DNA of 5,010 bases from Bordetella parapertussis (GTDB lineage Bacteria > Cyanobacteriota > Cyanobacteriia > PCC-6307 > Cyanobiaceae): the NCBI GenBank assembly GCA_943324725.2, contig CALPMR020000218.1, positions 1-5,010 on the forward strand, in the 5' to 3' direction. Positions 1 to 5,010 of this stretch are shown piece after piece. How positions within the stretch are numbered: the stretch's first letter is position 1; every line of letters starts with the position of its first letter. The translations under genes and the position numbers were made by a program. The notes below the pieces were generated by a model. That model did no database searches. It saw only the letters and a program-made list of their open reading frames with translations, and was not told where the DNA came from.

Positions 1-26
1 ACGTCGGTGACGATCGTGTGAGCCAT
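1..26 (-). CDS. Probable 4Fe-4S ferredoxin, first codons only
   Basis: Only eight complete codons and part of a ninth are inside the window; the ATG occupies 26-24 on the minus strand. They read MAHTIVTDV, which matches from memory the start of a small cyanobacterial ferredoxin family of roughly 75 residues that continues CEGVADC and carries two Cys-rich 4Fe-4S motifs. Such proteins are soluble electron carriers. The gene begins 28 nt beyond the hisZ stop codon, on the same strand, so it is probably the next gene of the same transcript. No good Shine-Dalgarno sequence precedes it. None of the cysteines is visible here, so the assignment rests on nine residues plus position. A chance start is possible, and the next bases outside the window would settle it. 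Confidence 0.5.
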
Positions 27-54
27 CAATGGGGCAAGCGCGCTGTTGCGGAGC

Positions 55-1233
55 CTAGCCAGCCAGCCAGATCGCCCCGCGGCAGCCCCGTGCGGCGGCC
101 AGCAGCTCGGCTGCCGCCTGGGAGGCACAGGGCTGGCTGCAGAGCTCGGCGGCCTGGCCCTGCCGGTGCAGCTCGCCCATGCGGGCCAGGGCCGCGCCGA
201 TCGCCTCGCTGGAGCCGGTCGCCACCAGCCAGGGCCTGGCGTCGTCGGCCGGGCTGTCGCCGGAACCCAGCAGCTCGCGGATGGCGCCGATGTCGAAGCC
301 GAAGCCGGTGCCGGCCGCCTGCTGGGGCTCGGAGCTGAAGCGGGCCACCAGACCGTCGTAGCGGCCGCCGCTGGCGATCGCCACGGGGGCATCGCTGCCC
401 TGGCAGACCAGCCGCAGCACCAGGCCGTCGTAGAGATCGAAATGGGGCTGGAAGGTGGGATCCACCTGCAGGCGCACGCCGTGCCTGGCGGCGCTGGGCG
501 CCAGGCCGGCGAGCATCGCGGCCAGGTTCTGCAGCAGGGGCACCGGGCCCAGCCATTGCTGCAGGCTGGCGAGCACCGCCTGGGGTTCCCCCCGCAGACC
601 GATCAGGCTGGCCAGCCGCGTGCGCTGCGGCTCCGGCAGCTCCAGGGCCTCCAGAGCCAGGGGATCGAAGCCGGTGAGCGCCTTGCGGGCCGCCAGGCGC
701 TGGGGGGCGGGCACCTCGGCCAGCAGCGCATCGAGCAGGCCGTGGTGGCCGATCAACAGGGTGGGGTGATGCTCGGCCTGCAATCCGAGGGTGGCGGCGG
801 CATTGAGCAGCAGGTGCAGCAGTTCGCTGTCGGCGGCGGCGCTGGCATCGCCCAGCAGCTCGACGCCACTCTGCAGGGCCTCACTGATGCGTTGGGAGCC
901 GCTGTCGCCCAGGCTGGTGCGGAAGGTGGCGCCACAGGCCCAGAGCCGCAGCGGTCTCGGTTGGTCGGCCAGGCGGGTGCCGGCGGCCCGGGCGATCGAG
1001 GCCGTCAGTTCGGGCCGCAGCCCCAGGGGTTCATCGGTGGCCAGGCGCACCACCTCCCGCGCGGCGATGGCGCCACCGGCCGCCAGGGTGTCCTGGCGTT
1101 CGATCACCGGCGGATCGACCTCCTGATAGCCCCAGAGGCGATAGACCTCGGCCAGCAGCTCGCAGAGGCGGCGATTACGGGCGACCTCGCCGGGATTGAG
1201 ATCGCGCACGCCGGCGGCGGGTTGCAGAGCCAT
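55..1233 (-). CDS. hisZ: ATP phosphoribosyltransferase regulatory subunit HisZ
   Basis: This is a 392-residue catalytically inactive paralogue of histidyl-tRNA synthetase. By family knowledge HisZ binds the short form of HisG in the cytoplasm and is needed for the first step of histidine synthesis (ATP + PRPP to phosphoribosyl-ATP) and for its inhibition by histidine. Class II synthetase-like elements are visible in order: LRPELTASIAR at 72-82, the motif-2-like RLWACGATFRT at 96-106, the histidine-site-like region 260-295 ending SGGRYDGL, and a motif-3-like GTGFGFDIGAI at 308-318. The synthetase signature RGLDYY is absent; the equivalent stretch reads FDLYDG (265-270), which favours HisZ over HisRS. 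Residues about 334-392 look like a shortened anticodon-binding domain, unusual for HisZ. The ATG at 1233 gives the expected N-terminus (GVRDLNPGE); a weak AGGA lies about 12 nt upstream. The gene is 59 nt downstream of the phosphatase gene and probably cotranscribed with it. Confidence 0.9.
   Translation of the reverse strand: MALQPAAGVRDLNPGEVARNRRLCELLAEVYRLWGYQEVDPPVIERQDTLAAGGAIAAREVVRLATDEPLGLRPELTASIARAAGTRLADQPRPLRLWACGATFRTSLGDSGSQRISEALQSGVELLGDASAAADSELLHLLLNAAATLGLQAEHHPTLLIGHHGLLDALLAEVPAPQRLAARKALTGFDPLALEALELPEPQRTRLASLIGLRGEPQAVLASLQQWLGPVPLLQNLAAMLAGLAPSAARHGVRLQVDPTFQPHFDLYDGLVLRLVCQGSDAPVAIASGGRYDGLVARFSSEPQQAAGTGFGFDIGAIRELLGSGDSPADDARPWLVATGSSEAIGAALARMGELHRQGQAAELCSQPCASQAAAELLAAARGCRGAIWLAG
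374..381. repeat. HIP1 octamer (GCGATCGC)
   Basis: This is a perfect copy of the highly iterated palindrome found throughout many cyanobacterial genomes, here extended to GGCGATCGCC (373-382) and lying inside hisZ. It supports a cyanobacterial origin. Confidence 0.7.
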
Positions 1234-1292
1234 GGGCCAGGGCTGTCCTGTTGGGGAGAGGGGGGGATGCTGGTGATCCTATGGAGCGCCGT

Positions 1293-2183
1293 TCAGGCGG
1301 CGATGCCATCGAGCTCGGCGGCTCCATAGCTGGCACCGCGCAGCGGTTCGCAGGCCGCCAGGCCGTTGATCAGGGCCTGGTGCAGGCCCGGTGCGCAGGC
1401 GATCAGGCGTCCGTCGGTGGGGTTGAGCCGCTGGCCGGCGTAGTCGCTGACGATGCCGCCCGCTTCCTCCACCAGCACGATGCCGGCGGCCAGATCCCAG
1501 GGGGACAGGCCCCGCTCCCAGTAGCCATCGAGGCGACCGGCGGCCACATAGGCCAGATCGACGGCGGCGGCGCCGGCGCGGCGGACGCCGTGGCTGCGAT
1601 GGGTGAACCAGGCGAATTCGGCGTAGTTGTTGTCCAGGCGACTGCAGCGGTCGTAGGCGAAGCCCGTGGCCAGCAGGGATTTCGCCAGGAGTTCACAGCG
1701 GCTGATCGCCAGCGGCCTGTCGTTGCACCAGGCCCCCTGGCCCGCTGCGGCCCAGAAGAACTGGTCCAGAGCCGGCAACGCCAGGGCACCGAGCAGGGGC
1801 AGCCCCTGCCAGGTGAGCCCGACGGAGGTGGCGAAGAAGGGAAAGCCGTGGGCGTAGTTGGTGGTGCCATCGAGGGGATCGACGCACCATTCGAGATCGC
1901 CGGCGCCAGGCCGGCGACCACTTTCCTCGGCCAGGATCCCCAGCTGCGGCGTTGCCGCTTCCAGCACCGCCAGCACTGCCGCTTCGGCCGCTTCATCGGC
2001 TTCGGTGACCAGGTCTCCGGCCCGACCCTTCTCGCGGATGCGTTCGAGTTGGCCGAAGTGCTGGCGCAGCACAGCACCGCCGGCTGCGGCCGCCTGGCGG
2101 GCGACCGCGGCCAGGTCGAGCAGCTCAGCCTGCTGCAGGCCACTGCCCAGCAGGGCAGCACTGGAGAGTCTGAGATCCGTCAT
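1293..2183 (-). CDS. Inositol monophosphatase family protein (SuhB/IMPL1-like)
   Basis: This 296-residue enzyme belongs to the Mg2+-dependent, Li+-sensitive sugar-phosphatase superfamily, which hydrolyses phosphomonoesters such as myo-inositol 1-phosphate in the cytoplasm. The metal and catalytic motifs are intact: GDLVTEAD at 56-63, AEESG at 85-89 (metal-binding Glu), DPLDGTTNYAHGFPFF at 102-117, and SPWDLAAG at 227-234 with the late metal-binding Asp230. Length is slightly above the usual 260-280, mostly from an Ala-rich helical N-terminus. The DGTTN form of the central motif is that of classical IMPases rather than of histidinol-phosphatases. The ATG at 2183-2181 overlaps the stop codon of the upstream ferredoxin gene as ATGA, which implies translational coupling and fixes the start. 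hisZ follows 59 nt downstream. The true substrate cannot be read from the sequence; inositol phosphate, fructose bisphosphate or another sugar phosphate are possible. Confidence 0.9.
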   Translation of the reverse strand: MTDLRLSSAALLGSGLQQAELLDLAAVARQAAAAGGAVLRQHFGQLERIREKGRAGDLVTEADEAAEAAVLAVLEAATPQLGILAEESGRRPGAGDLEWCVDPLDGTTNYAHGFPFFATSVGLTWQGLPLLGALALPALDQFFWAAAGQGAWCNDRPLAISRCELLAKSLLATGFAYDRCSRLDNNYAEFAWFTHRSHGVRRAGAAAVDLAYVAAGRLDGYWERGLSPWDLAAGIVLVEEAGGIVSDYAGQRLNPTDGRLIACAPGLHQALINGLAACEPLRGASYGAAELDGIAA

Positions 2184-2545
2184 TCGTCGTCCAGGGGCAG
2201 ACCGGGGCGCACTTTGCCGCGGCCGAAGTGGCGGCCGAACTGCAGGTCGTAGACCTCATCTTCATCCTGGGTTTCCACCTCCAGGGGGCCGGTGGAGCGG
2301 GCGACGCAGAGCAGGCCGTAGCCATGGCGGCGCACCTCCCGCGACAGTCCCAGGGCTTCGCGCTGGTCGATCTCACCGGCCAGCACCCGCACGGCGCAGG
2401 CCGTGCAGCAGCCATTGCGGCAACTGAAGGGCAGCGGCTCACCCTGCTGTTCAAAGCTGCGCAGGATGTACTCGCCTTCCGGCACCTCCAGCCGGATCAC
2501 CCGGTTCTGCTGGCGCCAGTGGATCGTGATCGGATGGCTTGGCAT
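2180..2545 (-). CDS. Plant-type [2Fe-2S] ferredoxin with C-terminal tail
   Basis: This is a 121-residue soluble electron carrier of the PetF-like fold. The four cluster ligands follow the standard C-x4-C-x2-C-x29-C spacing: Cys42, Cys47, Cys50 and Cys80. The loop reads SCRNGCCTAC, with an additional Cys46 where photosynthetic ferredoxins usually have alanine (SCRAGACSTC). After the usual acidic end (ETQDEDEVYDL, 91-101) there is a further tail of about 20 residues, basic and Gly-rich and then acidic (GRHFGRGKVRPGLPLDDE). The frame is open upstream to an ATG at 2656, but that would run antisense through the tRNA gene. The ATG at 2545 gives the family-like MPSHPITIHW start, with a weak AGGT 11 nt upstream. 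The gene is the first of the left-hand group, and its stop overlaps the phosphatase start by 4 nt. Its redox partner is unknown. It is probably not the main photosynthetic ferredoxin. Confidence 0.87.
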   Translation of the reverse strand: MPSHPITIHWRQQNRVIRLEVPEGEYILRSFEQQGEPLPFSCRNGCCTACAVRVLAGEIDQREALGLSREVRRHGYGLLCVARSTGPLEVETQDEDEVYDLQFGRHFGRGKVRPGLPLDDE

Positions 2546-2592
2546 GGGATTGGCGGACCTGGAGCGGAAAATCAAGGCCGTGCAGGTCTCCC

Positions 2593-2601
2593 TGCTACAT
2601 T
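2593..2601 (+). promoter_or_regulatory. Possible extended -10 promoter of tRNA-Ser
   Basis: TGCTACATT fits a TGn-extended -10 element; TACATT matches TATAAT at four of six bases. It would start transcription near 2608, about 16 nt before the mature tRNA. No convincing -35 hexamer is present, so this is a suggestion based on position and a short motif. Confidence 0.3.
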
Positions 2602-2623
2602 CGCATCTGCCCCGTTTGCCCCT

Positions 2624-2710
2624 GGAGAGGTGGCCGAGCGGTCGAAGGCGCAGCACTGGAAATGCTGTATAGGGGCAACTTTATCGAGGGTTCGAATCCC
2701 TCCCTCTCCG
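2624..2710 (+). tRNA. tRNA-Ser, anticodon GGA
   Basis: This 87-nt cloverleaf can be folded completely by eye. The acceptor stem is GGAGAGG (2624-2630) with CCTCTCC (2703-2709), followed by discriminator G2710. The D-stem is GCC/GGC (2633-2635, 2647-2649). The anticodon stem is CAGCA/TGCTG (2651-2655, 2663-2667), with loop CTGGAAA giving anticodon GGA at 2658-2660, which reads UCC and UCU. The T-arm is GAGGG-TTCGAAT-CCCTC (2686-2702). The long class II variable arm typical of serine tRNAs folds as a 6-bp stem closed by a GCAA tetraloop (2669-2684). The 3' CCA is not encoded and must be added by nucleotidyltransferase. The gene is transcribed opposite to both neighbouring protein operons and has its own terminator 8 nt downstream. 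Confidence 0.97.
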
Positions 2711-2717
2711 TTCTGTC

Positions 2718-2743
2718 AGCCGGTCATCAAGACCGGCTTTTTT
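2718..2743 (+). terminator. Intrinsic terminator of tRNA-Ser
   Basis: AGCCGGTC (2718-2725) and GACCGGCT (2731-2738) form an 8-bp GC-rich stem around the 5-nt loop ATCAA. The stem runs directly into six T residues (2738-2743). This is a canonical factor-independent terminator in the plus direction, placed 8 nt after the tRNA 3' end. Confidence 0.93.
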
Positions 2744-2800
2744 GTCAGTTTTGCTTGATCCGGGCCGCATCGGCCGCCAGCAGCTGACTCAAGTTGAATC

Positions 2801-2842
2801 GCGCCACAATTGGCGCGCCAGAATTGGCGGGCCAGAGTTGGC
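2801..2842. repeat. Three tandem 14-bp repeats, each a small inverted repeat
   Basis: Three head-to-tail units of exactly 14 bp are present: GCGCCACAATTGGC (2801-2814), GCGCCAGAATTGGC (2815-2828) and GGGCCAGAGTTGGC (2829-2842). Units 1 and 2 differ at one base, and units 2 and 3 at two. Each contains GCCA-N4-TGGC, so each could form a small hairpin or a protein-binding palindrome. The array lies in the non-coding gap between the tRNA terminator and the 3' end of pstB. The third unit is also most of the left arm of the larger hairpin at 2827-2877. Function is unknown. Confidence 0.8.
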
Positions 2843-2877
2843 TAACAGCCTCGGCTGAACAGACAACTCTGGCCCGC
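2827..2877 (-). terminator. Long perfect hairpin 3' of pstB; possible terminator without a T-tract
   Basis: GCGGGCCAGAGTTG (2827-2840) and CAACTCTGGCCCGC (2864-2877) are perfect reverse complements, a 14-bp stem around a 23-nt loop. The loop contains a further small stem, CAGC-CTCG-GCTG (2846-2857). In the direction of the pst operon it starts 47 nt after the pstB stop, where a transcript end would be expected. No T-run follows on the minus strand (the next bases are CAATTC), nor on the plus strand. It may stabilise the mRNA 3' end, attenuate read-through toward the tRNA gene, or be a bidirectional terminator. The structure is certain at sequence level; the role is inferred. Confidence 0.45.
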
Positions 2878-2924
2878 GTGGCGGGGGTGTAAAGGCTGGG
2901 CCAGGGGTGGGGCGAACGGGGCGA

Positions 2925-3770
2925 TCAGCCGAAACGGCCGCTGACATAATCCTGGGTGGCCTGCTGGGCTGGGGCGTTGAAGATTTCCTCGGTTTCGCTG
3001 TACTCCACCAGGTAGCCCACCTTGCCGGAGCCGCCCTCCACTGCCTCGGCATTGAAGAAGGCGGTCATGTCGGCCACACGCACGGCCTGCTGCATGTTGT
3101 GGGTGACGATGATGATCGTGTAGTTGCGCTTGAGTTCGTGCATCGTTTCCTCGATCTTCAAGGTTGAGATCGGATCGAGGGCCGAGCACGGTTCATCCAT
3201 CAGGATCACTTCGGGCTCGGTGGCGATGGCCCGGGCGATGCAGAGCCGTTGCTGCTGGCCGCCGGAGAGGGCCAGGCCACTCTTCTGCAGCTTGTCCTTG
3301 CATTCATCCCAGACGGCCGCCTTGCGCAGCGAGCGCTCCACCAGCTCGTCCATGTCGCCGCGGTAGCCGTTGATGCGGGCACCGAAGGCGATGTTTTCGT
3401 AGATCGTCTTCGGGAAGGGGTTGGGCTTCTGAAACACCATGCCGATGCGGCGGCGCACTTCGACCGCATCGATGCGGGAGTGATAGAGATCCTGGCCGTC
3501 AAACAGCACCCGGCCCTTGAGACTGCAGCCCGGGATCAGGTCGTTCATGCGGTTGAGGGCGCGCAACACCGTCGACTTGCCACAACCGGAGGGTCCGATG
3601 AAGGCCGTGACCTTCCCATCGGGAAGATCCATATAGACGTTTTTGACCGCCTCGAAGTTGCCATAGGAAATGGAAACATCCTGCAGGGAGATGCAGGTGT
3701 TGCTGTTGGTCTTGCTGCTGCTGCTGCTGCTGTGGCGATTGGCGGTCTGCTGGCTATGGCTGCTGGTCAT
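2925..3770 (-). CDS. pstB: Phosphate ABC transporter ATP-binding protein PstB
   Basis: This 281-residue ATPase powers phosphate import through the PstC-PstA channel on the inner face of the cytoplasmic membrane. All nucleotide-binding elements are present: Walker [10 protein letters not shown] (59-67), Q-loop Gln114, signature LSGGQQQR (168-175), Walker B VILMDEP (188-194), D-loop SALD (196-199) and H-loop His224. [14 protein letters not shown] (117-130) is characteristic of PstB. Conserved sequence begins at about residue 27 ([16 protein letters not shown]). The first 26 residues are a Ser/Asn/Gln-rich leader encoded partly by a TGC/GCA triplet run. The ATG at 3770 is the only ATG before an upstream in-frame stop. 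It has no Shine-Dalgarno sequence; the bases before it are pyrimidine-rich. The gene lies 92 nt downstream of pstA, far more than the pstC-pstA gap, and phoU does not follow it. Confidence 0.97.
   Translation of the reverse strand: MTSSHSQQTANRHSSSSSSKTNSNTCISLQDVSISYGNFEAVKNVYMDLPDGKVTAFIGPSGCGKSTVLRALNRMNDLIPGCSLKGRVLFDGQDLYHSRIDAVEVRRRIGMVFQKPNPFPKTIYENIAFGARINGYRGDMDELVERSLRKAAVWDECKDKLQKSGLALSGGQQQRLCIARAIATEPEVILMDEPCSALDPISTLKIEETMHELKRNYTIIIVTHNMQQAVRVADMTAFFNAEAVEGGSGKVGYLVEYSETEEIFNAPAQQATQDYVSGRFG
3713..3732. repeat. TGC trinucleotide microsatellite in pstB
   Basis: Six uninterrupted TGC units plus TG, read on the minus strand as a run of Ser codons, give the poly-Ser stretch at PstB residues 14-19. 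It lies in the non-conserved leader before the ATPase domain, so in-frame length changes would probably be tolerated. Confidence 0.85.
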
Positions 3771-3862
3771 GGCGGGGGAGAGGTGAAAGGGAGCGCCGGT
3801 GCGTTGATCCGTGGCTGGAAACTGATGCAGGATTCAGCTGTGATGCTTGTGCGGAATCTGGG

Positions 3863-4789
3863 CTAGGTCTTCGATAAGCGGCTGAGCCAGCGGGCCAGCA
3901 GATTGGCCGCCAGAATCATCATCACGAGCACAAACGAAGCCGCCCAGGCCAATTCGTTCTGGGCTGGGTAGGGCATGATCGCGAAGTTGAAGATCAACAC
4001 CGACATCGTGGCGATCGGATTGAAGATGCCTTCGGGCCAGAAGGCCGAGAACAGGGCTGTGAAGATCAACGGCGCCGTCTCACCGGCGGCCCGGGCGATC
4101 GCCAGCACCACGCCGGTGGAAATCGGTGTCAGCGCAGCCGGAATGACGATCTGGGTGATCGTCACATAGCGCGAGGCGCCAACGCCGTAGGCCCCCAGGC
4201 GCAGTTCATTGGGCACCAGTTTGAGGCCCTCATTGGTGGTTTTGATCACGGTGGGCAGCATCAGCACCGACAGGGCAATGCCACCGGCCATGGCGCTGTA
4301 GCTCTGGCCGAAGAAGATGCGGCTGGCGACGATCAGGCCGTAGACAAACACACCACTGATGATCGAAGGCACGCCGGCCAGCACGTCATTGGCGAAACTC
4401 ACCACCTGGCCGAACCAGCTCTTGCCCGCATATTCCGACAGATAGACACCGCCGGCCACACCGACCGGAATGGCGATCAGGGCGGCAATCAGGGTGACGA
4501 GCACGGTGCCGATCATGGCGTTGCCGATGCCGCCGCCTTCGAGGCCCGGGGCGGGGGGCAGTTCGGTGAACAGGCGCAGACTCAGCAGCCGCCCCCCCTG
4601 CACCAAGACGTAGACCAACACCAGCACCAGGGGCAGCACCGCCAGGGTGGCGAACAGGCCGGAGATCAGGGTGAACAGGCCATTGAGCCGGTTGCGCTTC
4701 AGCTTCGGATCAAAGGTCAGGGGGCGGCGATCAAACAGGCTGGTGTCGGTGATGACTTCGTGGCCTGAACTTGGCATGGAGGAGGTCAT
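3863..4789 (-). CDS. pstA: Phosphate ABC transporter permease PstA
   Basis: This 308-residue inner-membrane subunit forms the phosphate channel together with PstC. About six hydrophobic segments are visible, near residues 38-64, 91-115, 130-160, 165-182, 213-235 and 284-300. The cytoplasmic EAA-type coupling loop that contacts PstB is recognisable at 195-220 (ELRLGAYGVGAS through IVIPAAL). GIGNAMIGTVLVT (87-99) and AIARAAGETAPL (230-241) are typical of PstA. I chose the ATG at 4789, 8 nt after the pstC stop. A GTG at 4831 would add 14 residues and overlap pstC, and a second ATG at 4777 is also possible. None of these has a clear Shine-Dalgarno sequence, so translation may depend on coupling to pstC. 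The polar N-terminus before the first membrane segment is about 37 residues long. Confidence 0.95.
   Translation of the reverse strand: MTSSMPSSGHEVITDTSLFDRRPLTFDPKLKRNRLNGLFTLISGLFATLAVLPLVLVLVYVLVQGGRLLSLRLFTELPPAPGLEGGGIGNAMIGTVLVTLIAALIAIPVGVAGGVYLSEYAGKSWFGQVVSFANDVLAGVPSIISGVFVYGLIVASRIFFGQSYSAMAGGIALSVLMLPTVIKTTNEGLKLVPNELRLGAYGVGASRYVTITQIVIPAALTPISTGVVLAIARAAGETAPLIFTALFSAFWPEGIFNPIATMSVLIFNFAIMPYPAQNELAWAASFVLVMMILAANLLARWLSRLSKT
4095..4102. repeat. HIP1 octamer (GCGATCGC)
   Basis: This is the second perfect copy of the cyanobacterial HIP1 palindrome in the window, again in the extended form GGCGATCGCC (4094-4103), here inside pstA. Confidence 0.7.
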
Positions 4790-4797
4790 GGTGGCGA

Positions 4798-5010
4798 TCA
4801 GTATTTGAGGCTGAGCCGGCGGACAACCCACTGGGCAAGCACGTTCACCGAAAAGGTGAGGATCATCAAAATCAGGGCCGCATACATCAGGGCCGACACC
4901 TGGATGCCATCGGCTTCACCGAACTGGTTGGCGAGCATCGAGGCGATCGTGTTGCCGGGGGCCAGCAGCGAGAGATCGAAGTTGAGGGCGTTGCCGATGA
5001 TCATCGTCAC
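4798..5010 (-). CDS. pstC: Phosphate ABC transporter permease PstC, C-terminal part
   Basis: The last 70 codons and the stop of PstC are present; the gene continues beyond the right edge, so no start can be given. The bases at the edge code for Val within the protein. The visible part contains the family's conserved end, GNTIASMLANQFGEADG (19-35 of the fragment), followed by a last membrane segment (about 38-62) and the basic cytoplasmic tail WVVRRLSLKY. PstC pairs with PstA to form the phosphate-conducting channel. The stop at 4800-4798 lies 8 nt before the pstA ATG, so the two genes are in one transcript. pstS, if part of the operon, would be further upstream. Confidence 0.93.
   Translation of the reverse strand: MTMIIGNALNFDLSLLAPGNTIASMLANQFGEADGIQVSALMYAALILMILTFSVNVLAQWVVRRLSLKY

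Noticed and set aside
1276..1281. TAGGAT on the minus strand as a -10 box of an hisZ promoter
   Set aside because: It matches four of six bases without a -35 element, and the 59-nt gap is short enough for read-through from the upstream gene.
46..1329. Plus-strand open frame of 427 codons antisense to hisZ
   Set aside because: GC-rich coding DNA commonly leaves an opposite frame open. The translation is Gly/Gln/Ala-rich without a recognisable domain, and hisZ on the other strand has clear motifs.
1293..2183. IMPase-family protein next to hisZ as the missing histidinol-phosphatase (HisN/IMPL2 type)
   Set aside because: The neighbourhood suggests it, but the central motif is DPLDGTTNYAHGFPFF, the classical IMPase/IMPL1 form, not the DP(I/L)DGT(K/R)xF form of histidinol-phosphatases.
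1251..2252. Plus-strand open frame of 333 codons antisense to the IMPase gene
   Set aside because: It shows the same composition effect; the minus-strand protein has all IMPase motifs and a coupled start.
2546..2656. N-terminal extension of the [2Fe-2S] ferredoxin to an ATG at 2656
   Set aside because: It would overlap the tRNA-Ser gene in antisense and add residues unlike any ferredoxin; the ATG at 2545 gives a normal N-terminus.
2801..2842. CRISPR-like array
   Set aside because: The units are directly contiguous with no spacers and are only 14 bp long; no cas gene is nearby.
4790..4831. GTG start of pstA at 4831
   Set aside because: It would overlap pstC by 34 nt and add 14 non-conserved residues; the ATG at 4789 sits 8 nt after the pstC stop. 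The choice is not certain.

Overview
The window looks like ordinary chromosomal DNA of a GC-rich unicellular cyanobacterium of the Synechococcus/Cyanobium type. Several things point that way. There is a HisZ-type ATP phosphoribosyltransferase regulatory subunit and a plant-type [2Fe-2S] ferredoxin. A gene start reads MAHTIVTDV, as in a small cyanobacterial 4Fe-4S ferredoxin family. There are two HIP1 octamers (GCGATCGC), a tRNA-Ser gene without an encoded CCA end, and many starts without a Shine-Dalgarno sequence. The genus is an inference.

Layout: every protein gene lies on the minus strand, in two groups separated by one plus-strand tRNA gene. The right-hand group (about 5010 down to 2925) is the end of a phosphate-uptake operon, transcribed pstC (3' end only), pstA, pstB. 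Its substrate-binding protein gene pstS and the rest of pstC must lie outside the window, if present. No phoU follows pstB. The 3' flank of pstB (about 2800-2877) holds three tandem 14-bp repeats and a perfect 14-bp-stem hairpin; this is the only non-coding stretch with marked structure.

The tRNA-Ser(GGA) gene (2624-2710, plus strand) follows, with a textbook intrinsic terminator at 2718-2743. The left-hand group (2545 down to 1) then reads, in transcription order: a [2Fe-2S] ferredoxin with a C-terminal tail; an inositol-monophosphatase family enzyme, coupled to it by a 4-nt ATGA overlap; hisZ; and the first codons of a probable 4Fe-4S ferredoxin.

Functionally, the pst genes encode the membrane and ATPase parts of the high-affinity phosphate importer. 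The left group mixes histidine biosynthesis control (HisZ), a phosphatase and two electron carriers, and its common logic is not evident from sequence. I found no mobile element, CRISPR array, phage gene or clearly new system. The most notable items are the repeat/hairpin block, the HisZ C-terminal remnant of a histidyl-tRNA-synthetase anticodon-binding domain, and the altered cluster motif of the [2Fe-2S] ferredoxin.
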